Positions 15,962 through 22,708 of a stretch of DNA of 37,001 bases are shown piece by piece. How positions within the stretch are numbered: the stretch's first letter is position 1; each line of letters begins with the position of its first letter. The notes beneath the pieces are model-generated. The model ran no database searches. It was not told where the DNA came from and saw nothing but the letters and a program-made list of their open reading frames with translations. The translations under genes and the position numbers were made by a program. Source of the stretch: a virus; IMG/VR virus record IMGVR_UViG_3300044624_000832, positions 1 to 37,001 of that record; one strand, given 5' to 3'.

Positions 15962-16708
15962 TTACAGCTCGTCTGCTTTGTACTTATTTCCAGCCGCGTC
16001 CAGCTTCCAACCCTGCTTAAGCAGCTCTTGCCACTCTGCTCTTTCAATTTCTTGTTGCGCTCTAGTGGCCTTCATCTCTTCAGCCCACGCATCTCTTAAT
16101 TCCTGTGGGTAATCCGACTCTTCTCTATCATCCCAGAAAGACCCAATGGTGTATCTGACCCCGCCTGTTATAAGAGATACTTCGTGCATATTGTTAAACC
16201 CGCCGTCAAATACAGCAAGCATTCCAACTTCTGGTTTAATCTCTATGTTTTGTGCTGGGAACCGTAAAAGTCCCCCATCAAAATCATCGTTAAGGTATAG
16301 AAAGCCTGCGTAGCGGCTTCTTGTAAAAGCGCCTGAGTTACCTTCAGCGTCTGTATTGTCAGAGTGAACTCTTGCGTACGCTCCTGGCTCCCACTTTTGT
16401 GTGTGGTATCCAATTTTACAAATTGTTTTTGGGTCAAGGTCATGTACGGAAGCAATTGCTTCAGGCATTGCCTTTTCAATATCTGAAAATATGGTTGGAG
16501 ATAGGCCAGCGTCAATGACCTCTTGGTCGTTGTCTTGTGGCAAAACTGAAGAATAGGACTCGTAAAATGAGATTGGCATCCAAGAAATTGCTCCACTGGC
16601 TGCTTGAGCATCTAATGCTTGAATCATCTTTGTGCAGTCGTCTTTGTTTATAAAGTTTTCATAAACAACTATGTCTTTTGTTATTCGTCGTTTGTTTGCT
16701 AGGTTCAT
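15962..16708 (-). CDS. 2OG-Fe(II) oxygenase 4 with helical C-terminal tail
   Basis: This 248-residue protein has His115 and Asp117 in YARVHSDNTD, the core AGFLYLNDDFDGGLLRFP, distal His175 in NNMHEVS, and Arg185 in GGVRYTIGSFW. After the catalytic domain there is a roughly 50-residue helical, charged tail (EMKATRAQQEIERAEW) not seen in the other cassette oxygenases, which could mediate oligomerisation or partner binding. GGAG precedes the ATG. All catalytic residues are intact, so activity is expected. Confidence 0.9.
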   Translation of the reverse strand: MNLANKRRITKDIVVYENFINKDDCTKMIQALDAQAASGAISWMPISFYESYSSVLPQDNDQEVIDAGLSPTIFSDIEKAMPEAIASVHDLDPKTICKIGYHTQKWEPGAYARVHSDNTDAEGNSGAFTRSRYAGFLYLNDDFDGGLLRFPAQNIEIKPEVGMLAVFDGGFNNMHEVSLITGGVRYTIGSFWDDREESDYPQELRDAWAEEMKATRAQQEIERAEWQELLKQGWKLDAAGNKYKADEL

Positions 16709-16723
16709 TGTGCTTTACTCCGT

Positions 16724-17497
16724 CTAGTTATTTATAAGGGATTTATCTCCAGCAATAAGCTTTTCTATTTCCTGTTGAACAAGGGCGTACTCTTCATCAA
16801 ACACTTCTGGAGTTCTGCCCTCTCCCATAGCGGCAGGAGTTCCTTTAGCTATTAAATCTTCTTTTAGTGTCTTTTCAATATCGTAGTTTAATACTGTGCA
16901 TTGAAACCAGTTGGCAACATACCCATCTCTATCAATAAGGTACTTTTCAAAGTTTCCGCCCTGCATTGCTCCATTAGCTACAGGTTGGTTTAGCCAAGGT
17001 GACAAGTACCCATCTCTATCTGGAATACCAAGCTCTTTTTGCTTTGCAGCGTACGCAAGCATTTGGTTTGATATCTCATTATATAGTTCGTGAGTTTCTT
17101 TTCGTGGTTGACCTAGGCCGTTTACAGAGCTATCTCCCTTGTGTGGACTTAGCTCAGTGGCACTCTTATTTGGGTTTGACGACACCATCTCTGAGAACTT
17201 AAATGTGGTTCCATAAACTTCTTGGCCATATTCTTGTGAGTCTAGGCCACAGGTAATGCCTTCAGACCACTTACCCTTAGTGACTCCAGGGCCACAGAAG
17301 TCATTGGTAGGGATAGCAATAACTTGGAAATCATCTCCACCGTATTTATCTTGAAGCCATTGGAGAACTTCCATTTGATTAGCGTTACCACAGCCTACGG
17401 TTGTATTAGCCAATAGGGTGACTTTACCCTTAAATTGACTTAAGAAATCAGGGGTGCCCTCAGCCGAGTTAAGCGGGATATCGTAAATTGATTTCAT
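16724..17497 (-). CDS. Glutathione-peroxidase-like protein
   Basis: The N-terminal 70 residues match the glutathione peroxidase fold: FKGKVTLLANTTVGCGNANQ with peroxidatic Cys36, then QVIAIPTNDFCGP. The closing GNFEKYLIDRDGYVANWF equals the family WNF-K-LIDRDG motif. Two of the four classical catalytic-site residues differ: Gln becomes Asp66 and Trp becomes Gly181, while Asn182 remains. The protein (257 residues) is longer than the usual 160-180 because of an insert of about 90 residues, so it may use another reductant or act as a peroxiredoxin-like enzyme. There is no Shine-Dalgarno; a TACAAT box lies seven bases before the ATG. Confidence 0.85.
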   Translation of the reverse strand: MKSIYDIPLNSAEGTPDFLSQFKGKVTLLANTTVGCGNANQMEVLQWLQDKYGGDDFQVIAIPTNDFCGPGVTKGKWSEGITCGLDSQEYGQEVYGTTFKFSEMVSSNPNKSATELSPHKGDSSVNGLGQPRKETHELYNEISNQMLAYAAKQKELGIPDRDGYLSPWLNQPVANGAMQGGNFEKYLIDRDGYVANWFQCTVLNYDIEKTLKEDLIAKGTPAAMGEGRTPEVFDEEYALVQQEIEKLIAGDKSLINN

Positions 17498-17510
17498 ATG
17501 TTTTATTGTA
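17498..17510 (-). promoter_or_regulatory. Leaderless-type promoter before the peroxidase gene
   Basis: Minus-strand TACAAT (17510-17505) is followed by AAAACAT and the ATG at 17497. Spacing of seven bases and lack of any purine-rich RBS suggest transcription from or next to the start codon. Confidence 0.5.
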
Positions 17511-17518
17511 CCCCGTCA

Positions 17519-18193
17519 TTACGGCTTTCTATCCCCTGTATGCGCTGTAATTTCCCAAAAGAAAGGGCACGTAAATCTTAAGCCGCTTTTGATTTCAGTA
17601 ACCCCATGGATATAGTTTTTATCCCCAGGGAAGAAGTAAGCGGCACCTTTTTTAGGTTTAAACTGCACGCCTTGTAGGGGGAAGTAGAGTTCTCCGCCCT
17701 CATAATCATCGTTTAAGTAAAACAAACTTGATAGGTCATAGTTTGGGAAGTCGTTGGGTGTTCCAGCGTCAGGGCCTTCATGAAGCTCTTTATCAGCATG
17801 GGGGTTTTGAAATTGTCCAGGAAGCCATTTAACAATGGTCGTACCCGTTGGGATAACCTCTACCTTATAAAACTCTTCAATAATTGGCCTTAGTCTTTGA
17901 AATAGGCCTGCAATTATTGGGGATATCTTTGGGTCATTTTTATCCAGGGTGGGCTGAGTAGCAACTCTATCTTTCCAATAGTCTGAGTCATATGTAACGG
18001 TACCGTTCTCATTCGTATGGCTTTCGGTAACATCCCAAATGGTTAAAGATTTGGCGGCTTTTTCTAAAAACTCTATTTCCTCTTGAGTCATAAAGTTTTC
18101 AAGCTCAACAATCATGTCCTTGCTATCCCCAAACCAGCCTGATGGGGTTATAGATGGTGTTCTTTGAACTACCTTGTATGAGCTTTTATCCAT
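17519..18193 (-). CDS. 2OG-Fe(II) oxygenase 3 (prolyl-4-hydroxylase-like)
   Basis: A 224-residue enzyme with His132 and Asp134 in QNPHADKE, the core SLFYLNDDYEGGELYFP, His196 in NYIHGVTE and Arg206 in GLRFTCPFFW. VKWLPGQFQNPHAD is the typical strand before the first ligand. The N-terminal 50 residues include the usual IVELENFMTQEEIEFL opening of P4H-like phage enzymes. It is the last member of the alternating oxygenase/DUF6065-like series. No Shine-Dalgarno is seen; TACAATATAAAA runs directly into the ATG. Confidence 0.9.
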   Translation of the reverse strand: MDKSSYKVVQRTPSITPSGWFGDSKDMIVELENFMTQEEIEFLEKAAKSLTIWDVTESHTNENGTVTYDSDYWKDRVATQPTLDKNDPKISPIIAGLFQRLRPIIEEFYKVEVIPTGTTIVKWLPGQFQNPHADKELHEGPDAGTPNDFPNYDLSSLFYLNDDYEGGELYFPLQGVQFKPKKGAAYFFPGDKNYIHGVTEIKSGLRFTCPFFWEITAHTGDRKP

Positions 18194-18205
18194 TTTTATA
18201 TTGTA
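18194..18205 (-). promoter_or_regulatory. Leaderless-type promoter before oxygenase 3
   Basis: Minus-strand TACAAT (18205-18200) is followed by ATAAAA and then the ATG at 18193, identical in spacing and nearly identical in sequence to the site before the neck gene at 13472 (14 of 15 bases through the ATG). No RBS is present. Confidence 0.6.
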
Positions 18206-18912
18206 TCCCTTTTCGTCTTATCTATGACCCCTAATTTTAGTGCCTTTACCTCATGAGAACCTAAGGGCTCTTCTTTTTCATTTACAGCGTCTCTGTACCA
18301 GTCTGTCCATTTTCCAGCAGAGTTTATCTTTTGTGCAGCCTCCCCATAGGACATATTTGCGTTTAATCTTTTGCTGCCTGGGTCTTGGTACTCAACAATT
18401 TCAATATTTGTTCCGTTTAAACTTGACAAAGATATAGGGATAATTGTGGCAACGGGAGTTCCTGCTTTAATTACGACTCGTTTATTTGCAACCTTGGCTT
18501 TAATAGCTAAAGGCAAGGGGTTGTCATAAAAAGAAGTACTAATTAAAGACGACATTGTCTCAAACTCATCGCTAAAATAATTTACGGGATTAATGGTAAA
18601 AATACTGACCGCTTCATCTGTTCTAAAGACTAGCCCGGTGTTTAAACTTATAGAGGATTGACCCCTACCAGAATAAGCACCTTCTGGACTAAACACTTGA
18701 ACACGGTCTGGTGTTTGGTCGTTTACCCCATCCCAAATAAACTCAATATCTTCTACACAAGACAAACTCCAGCCAATTACATTTGACTGGGTTACTGGAA
18801 AGCATCTATAGGCATGATTCTCTGATGTTGCGTCCATCCAGTCTCTTTTAATTGACATAGGCTGAACATCAAATAAAGCCCCATGTGTTTTTTCAACTGA
18901 TATATTAAACAT
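18196..18912 (-). CDS. DUF6065-like protein B
   Basis: A 238-residue protein whose parts recall DUF6065: SNVIGWSLSCVEDIEFIWDG near the N-terminus, FRTDEAVSIFTINPVNYF in the middle, then VVIKAGTPVATIIPISL. The fold looks beta-rich, possibly cupin- or jelly-roll-like. It has the same layout as the 255-residue gene at 19579 and lies between two oxygenases, with its start overlapping the upstream stop by one base. The family's biochemical function is unknown to me. The assignment is from remembered family pattern, not alignment. Confidence 0.55.
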   Translation of the reverse strand: MFNISVEKTHGALFDVQPMSIKRDWMDATSENHAYRCFPVTQSNVIGWSLSCVEDIEFIWDGVNDQTPDRVQVFSPEGAYSGRGQSSISLNTGLVFRTDEAVSIFTINPVNYFSDEFETMSSLISTSFYDNPLPLAIKAKVANKRVVIKAGTPVATIIPISLSSLNGTNIEIVEYQDPGSKRLNANMSYGEAAQKINSAGKWTDWYRDAVNEKEEPLGSHEVKALKLGVIDKTKRDTI

Positions 18913-19568
18913 TAATCTGCGTCTGCACTATACATTTCTGGCGTGTGAAACTTTTTGCTGTAATCAAGCATTGTAACAATAGAGTACTTAGTTCCAGAAG
19001 TTACTGGCATTGCTTGATGCGGGTACATAAAGTTTGATGGAAAAATAAACAGGTCTCCAGCCTCTGGCTTAACCTTTAAGCCTTGTAATCTAAAATAAAG
19101 CTCTCCACCCTCGTAGTCATCATTGACGTATGAAACTAAAGACACAGTACAGTTGTAGGAAAACCCGTGGTCGTGGTGCTCCATAAAGTGTTGGCCAGGG
19201 CCGTATTTAATAAAGTTAAACGCTTCCCAGTACTTTAAGTTATTAATGTTATACATTCTTGAATAATCTTGAACTGCAGGCAGCTTAACATCGTATAGGT
19301 CTTGCCACAAAGCCTGTAGGTTTAAACTAACCTGACTCTTGTCATGTTCAATGTCTGTTTTTTTAAACTTAAAGTCGTTGCAGTCTCTATACTCTGGCAT
19401 AAGTTGTTTATAGCCAACATACGCAGGTTGCCACGCGTACCCAGTCGTATCTCCCTCTGGCTTAAGGTTTGCCTCAATTCTATTTACAACATCAATCTCT
19501 TTATTAATTACGCCCTTATAACGGAATATCCCATTACCTAGGTCTTCTTTACCCGTCCATGTAGACAT
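18912..19568 (-). CDS. 2OG-Fe(II) oxygenase 2 (paralogue of oxygenase 1)
   Basis: I start at the ATG at 19568 (MSTWTGKED), which has GGGAG six bases upstream, giving 218 residues; a start at 19670 would overlap the preceding gene by 90 bases. Ligands are His131 and Asp133 in MEHHDHGF, and His184 in YPHQAMP; Lys194 (GTKYSIV) takes the usual Arg place. The stretch EAFNFIKYGPGQHF and YNCTVS are nearly the same as in oxygenase 1, so the two are close paralogues. Both neighbours are DUF6065-like genes. Confidence 0.9.
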   Translation of the reverse strand: MSTWTGKEDLGNGIFRYKGVINKEIDVVNRIEANLKPEGDTTGYAWQPAYVGYKQLMPEYRDCNDFKFKKTDIEHDKSQVSLNLQALWQDLYDVKLPAVQDYSRMYNINNLKYWEAFNFIKYGPGQHFMEHHDHGFSYNCTVSLVSYVNDDYEGGELYFRLQGLKVKPEAGDLFIFPSNFMYPHQAMPVTSGTKYSIVTMLDYSKKFHTPEMYSADAD

Positions 19569-19578
19569 TATATTCTCC

Positions 19579-20346
19579 CTATTTGTACTCTCGTCTGGAC
19601 CAAACTTTATTTTGATATACCCCGCCATCAGGCTGTCGGTAAAACTGCATGTTATTAACCATTTTATCATACATCGTGGATTGGTCTAAAATTTCTACCT
19701 TGTGTTCCCAGTTTTCTCGTTTAAAAGGAAGAACCTGCATGCAGGGAGTTCCCGCCGGTAATGTGCCTTCCCAACCTTCCGAAATAAAAAATGGAAAGGT
19801 TCCAAGTAAGTGCACCTTATCAGCGTCTACAACCCCAGTGGTATTTAAAAATGGTAAATCAAATCTATTCATTGGAGTCATAAACAACGCGCTGTACCCA
19901 TCTGGAAGTTCTAACCCCCAGGGAATACTCCAAGCAAAATGATTTTGATAGTACCCGTTCGGATGCTCAAATTGAGGCATAGGAGGGCGCGGAGTACAAA
20001 AATCTTTATAATTAGGGTCATCAATCTTTACATCTATGATTCCCTGGCTATTTTTATAAAAAACTAAATCGCACGGTGTTTTAAATACGTATCCAGTTGT
20101 AAAAGCGTCCATAATTGCGGGACACGCTTTCCATGTAGGAATCTTTCCGTAGTCATCTGTTGTGCCTTCTTTAGGGAACGGGCAAACCTCTTTTGGCGCT
20201 TTGTAGTACTCCCCGTTTGGCATTTTTGCAAATCTATCTGCGTTTTTATACCAGTCTGGGATTTCTGTTTGTGTTGGGGCAGGAGAAGAAATGTCTCCTT
20301 TTTTTATCCAAGGTCTAAAGGGTCTAAATATGGCAGTCAAAGGCAT
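19579..20346 (-). CDS. DUF6065-like protein A
   Basis: A 255-residue protein with FAWSIPWGLELPDGYSALF, MNRFDLPFLNTTGVVD and LPAGTPCMQVLPFKRENW. This order (a polar-strand start, a Pro/Asn loop, then Gly-Thr-Pro before a Pro-Phe strand) matches the DUF6065 pattern and gene B in this cassette. The N-terminus has a cluster of Pro, Phe and Arg residues. Oxygenase 1 stops at its start codon, so the genes are coupled. Function is unknown; pairing with oxygenases suggests a shared pathway. Confidence 0.55.
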   Translation of the reverse strand: MPLTAIFRPFRPWIKKGDISSPAPTQTEIPDWYKNADRFAKMPNGEYYKAPKEVCPFPKEGTTDDYGKIPTWKACPAIMDAFTTGYVFKTPCDLVFYKNSQGIIDVKIDDPNYKDFCTPRPPMPQFEHPNGYYQNHFAWSIPWGLELPDGYSALFMTPMNRFDLPFLNTTGVVDADKVHLLGTFPFFISEGWEGTLPAGTPCMQVLPFKRENWEHKVEILDQSTMYDKMVNNMQFYRQPDGGVYQNKVWSRREYK

Positions 20347-21053
20347 TATTTGTGCCCTAACTCGTTAATATCTGTCATAACAACGACGCAATACTTTGTC
20401 CCTGACACCATTGGAAGGGAGGCATGCTCGTAGATGTAATTTGAGGGGAAGACCGCAATGTCTCCTACTTTTGGCTTATAAACTAAGTTATCAAGCCTTG
20501 GGAACTTTATATCCCCGCCCTCGTAGTCGTCGTTAATGTAAATAACAGCAGACACTGTGCAGTTATACGCTGGGCCGTGGTCTGCATGAATATTAAAGTG
20601 GGTGCCGCTTCCCTCGTACTTTACAAAGTTAAAGGCCTCGTAATATACAACATTAATACCCCAGTATCTAGCGTAGTCGTCTATGCAGTATTTAAGCTTT
20701 TGGTATATCTCCTCATGCAGGTCTATAAGTTCAGCGTTTGATTCATCTTTAGGGCCAAGGTTTTCCTGCTTATACTTAAAATCTACGCAGTCTCTTGCCC
20801 GCTTAACTGGGACATCAGACTGCGTAACTTGCGCCTCTGACCACTTGTATTTGTTGCCTGGTGATAGGTTGGATTCAAGAGTGTTAATGTATCTTGCAGC
20901 ATCTTCACTGGAAAAAGTGTTTTGGTAAACGTGTAGTCCCAAACCTAAATTTTTAACACTTACCTTATCGTTTAGAGCTCTCTCAGGAACTCTATTTGAC
21001 GCGGTCTCTGACCTATCTTTTGTAAACCAATGGTTTTCGTTTTCGTTATGCAT
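20346..21053 (-). CDS. 2OG-Fe(II) oxygenase 1 (prolyl-4-hydroxylase-like)
   Basis: The first oxygenase of the cassette, 235 residues. Ligands are His156 and Asp158 (NIHADHG) and His210 (YEHASLP); Lys220 in GTKYCVV stands where most relatives use Arg. YINDDYEGGDIKFPRL is the core. EAFNFVKYEGSGTHF and AYNCTVS are shared with oxygenase 2. A 40-residue polar N-terminal extension precedes the domain. Lys in place of Arg occurs in some active 2OG enzymes, so activity is still plausible. The gene follows the DUF6171-like gene by 18 bases. Confidence 0.9.
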   Translation of the reverse strand: MHNENENHWFTKDRSETASNRVPERALNDKVSVKNLGLGLHVYQNTFSSEDAARYINTLESNLSPGNKYKWSEAQVTQSDVPVKRARDCVDFKYKQENLGPKDESNAELIDLHEEIYQKLKYCIDDYARYWGINVVYYEAFNFVKYEGSGTHFNIHADHGPAYNCTVSAVIYINDDYEGGDIKFPRLDNLVYKPKVGDIAVFPSNYIYEHASLPMVSGTKYCVVVMTDINELGHK

Positions 21054-21071
21054 TTTTTACCGTCCTATAAA

Positions 21072-21317
21072 CTAATTAAGTGGCTGTCTTTTCCATTTTC
21101 CAATAGGGCATTCTGCATCTGCAAGCGTTGTTTTTAACGGCATAATGCACCCGCATAGTTTACAGCTTTTTGTAATTTTAATGAGGTTTTCACAAGACAT
21201 GCATTCATCAAGTCTTTTTTTAATAATCTCCTGGTCATCAAGCTTTTTACCAGAATCAATCAAGTGCCACGGCCTTGAGTCTCCAAGAGAGGCCTTCCAG
21301 TCATTCCATTTAGACAT
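21072..21317 (-). CDS. DUF6171-like small zinc protein
   Basis: An 81-residue protein with CMSCENLIKITKSCKLCGC followed by KTTLADAECPIGKW. The CxxC...CxxCxC...CPIGKW pattern is that of DUF6171, common in aquatic phages, and the six Cys could bind one or two zinc ions. Its function is unknown. It stands at the head of the oxygenase cassette, three bases after the WDG-motif gene, so it may be expressed with it. Confidence 0.75.
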   Translation of the reverse strand: MSKWNDWKASLGDSRPWHLIDSGKKLDDQEIIKKRLDECMSCENLIKITKSCKLCGCIMPLKTTLADAECPIGKWKRQPLN

Positions 21318-21320
21318 GGG

Positions 21321-21752
21321 CTACTCTGGGGCAGTAAACGTTGTGCCATCCCAAATAGAGCCACGAACAACGGTTTGACCCTCGGGCACTCTAAGAATAA
21401 TAACTTCTTCTTCAAAAGCCGCAGCGTTCATCAAATCTGTGTGACTATTTTTTGGAGATACCGTCGTTAAGAAAATTGCGTTGTCTACTAGGAAAGAGTA
21501 CCTACCCCAATCAGGAGTATCGTTGTGTCTTTCAGGTACTTCTCCTCCAGTAAACGACTCGCCGTCCCAAACTGCTCCAGGGTATACGTTTGCAATGTCT
21601 GTAGTAACCATTGTTGTTATTGGAAGCCCGCTATCTAGCGCACTTTCAATACGCTGAATTAAAAGGTCTGCTTTAGGGCTCTCAAGGTGTAGCATATTAA
21701 AAACTTCGTAAGAGTCTTCAGATATTTTTGTTGCATACGCATACGTACTCAT
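21321..21752 (-). CDS. WDG-motif phage protein (143 aa, function unknown)
   Basis: A 143-residue protein with two similar motifs, GAVWDGESFTGG (about residue 60) and GSIWDGTTFTAPE at the very C-terminus. WDG-x-F tails occur in phage tail-fibre-related proteins and may mediate assembly. The rest is mixed alpha/beta (ESPKADLLIQRIESAL). AAGGAG precedes the ATG. Position after the fibre cluster favours a virion or fibre-assembly role, but this is inference. Confidence 0.5.
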   Translation of the reverse strand: MSTYAYATKISEDSYEVFNMLHLESPKADLLIQRIESALDSGLPITTMVTTDIANVYPGAVWDGESFTGGEVPERHNDTPDWGRYSFLVDNAIFLTTVSPKNSHTDLMNAAAFEEEVIILRVPEGQTVVRGSIWDGTTFTAPE

Positions 21753-21793
21753 TAAGTTCTCCTTTTGTAGTTACTTAATAAATATACCATATC

Positions 21794-22687
21794 TTAGAAA
21801 GCGCACGAACAACCGCACCCTGCACCGAAGTCATACAAACAGAAATAGCAATCTGACCCACATCCACCAAAGGACGGGAAAGATGGCGGGAAGAACGGCG
21901 GGAAGAACGGCGGGAAGAATGGGAAGAATGGTGGGAAGAAAGGAGGAAAGAAAGGAAAGAACGGGAAGAACGGCGGGAAGAATGGCGGAAAGAATGGGAA
22001 GAATGGGAAGAACGGTGGGAAAAACGGCGGGAAGAATGGGAAAAACGGAGGAAAGAATGGTGGGAAGAACGGAGCAGTAGTATTAACGGTGCCTGTCACG
22101 GCTGCATCTGAGGTACCTACCGAAGTAATAGCCACAATAGTGTAGGTCTGTGAGCCTGGGGAGGTAGCGGAAGGGGTGTTATCTGTAGCGTCATAGGATA
22201 CCGCTGAGCCCGAAATACCAGAGTAAGTCGTTCCGTCAGAACCAGTAATTGTATAAGAGGTAATTGCGCTACCGCCGTTGGCTCCAGCAGTCCAACTAAT
22301 TCTGTTAACGTTTGCAGAAAGTGCAGCGCCAGAAACTGATTGTGGTGCTTGTGGCCTTGTTGTAATAGCAATTGCAGAAGAGGCAGTAGAGGCCGCAGAA
22401 GTTCCTGCAGCATTTGTAGCCGTTACTGTAAATGTTACAGATGCGCTAACAGGAATGCCAGTAACTGTAATTGGAGATGATGACCCGCTTGCTGTTTGGC
22501 CTGAACTTGCTGTTACTGTAAAAGAGGTGGCTGCAGGAGAAAGTGCTGGTAAAGAAAATGAAACAACCGCTGCTCCATTGTTATAGGCTCTGCCTGTTCC
22601 AACGTTTGAAGCGGATACGCCTGTAGGAGCTAATGGCTCTAAAAAGTCGTTTGAAGCCTGTGACTTTTTTCCAACTCTTTTACCCAT
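21794..22687 (-). CDS. Fibronectin-III protein with Phe/Pro repeat tail
   Basis: A 297-residue protein in three parts. Residues about 15-110 and 110-205 are two fibronectin type III-like domains (APTGVSASNVGTGRAYN ... and QAPQSVSGAALS ... ISWTAGANGGSAITSYTIT). Residues 206-268 consist only of Pro and Phe, with 17 Phe-Phe pairs separated by one or two Pro. The last 29 residues are Gly/Cys-rich with six Cys (GCGSDCYFCLYDFGAGC). FN3 domains are common on phage surfaces, and the gene follows the fibre genes, so a virion appendage is likely. The repeat region is beyond any domain I know. RBS AGGAAAATAA-ATG is acceptable. Confidence 0.75.
   Translation of the reverse strand: MGKRVGKKSQASNDFLEPLAPTGVSASNVGTGRAYNNGAAVVSFSLPALSPAATSFTVTASSGQTASGSSSPITVTGIPVSASVTFTVTATNAAGTSAASTASSAIAITTRPQAPQSVSGAALSANVNRISWTAGANGGSAITSYTITGSDGTTYSGISGSAVSYDATDNTPSATSPGSQTYTIVAITSVGTSDAAVTGTVNTTAPFFPPFFPPFFPFFPPFFPPFFPFFPFFPPFFPPFFPFFPFFPPFFPPFFPFFPPFFPPFFPPSFPSFGGCGSDCYFCLYDFGAGCGCSCAF
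21884..22072 (-). repeat. Tandem FF-P/PP coding repeat
   Basis: The DNA is an irregular tandem array of purine-rich units on the plus strand (AACGGCGGGAAG and AATGGGAAG type) that translates on the minus strand into 63 residues of FFPP and FFP units. Third-position changes occur between units while the protein stays purely Pro/Phe, indicating selection on the amino-acid sequence. Such arrays can change length by slippage. Confidence 0.9.
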
Positions 22688-22708
22688 TTTATTTTCCTAT
22701 ATATTTTC

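Noticed and set aside
19569-19670. Longer N-terminus for oxygenase 2 from an upstream ATG
   Set aside because: It would overlap the preceding gene by about 90 bases and has no RBS, while the ATG at 19568 has GGGAG at proper distance and is followed by the conserved domain.
13475-21053. Oxygenases as DNA base hydroxylases (TET/JBP-like) for genome modification
   Set aside because: The core NDDYxGGEL-F and the HxD...H spacing fit the prolyl-4-hydroxylase-like branch, and no partner glycosyltransferase or nucleotide-modification gene is in the window. Not excluded, but less likely.
21884-22072. Possible CRISPR array or noncoding satellite
   Set aside because: Units are short, directly adjacent without unique spacers, and keep an open Phe/Pro frame; this is a coding repeat.
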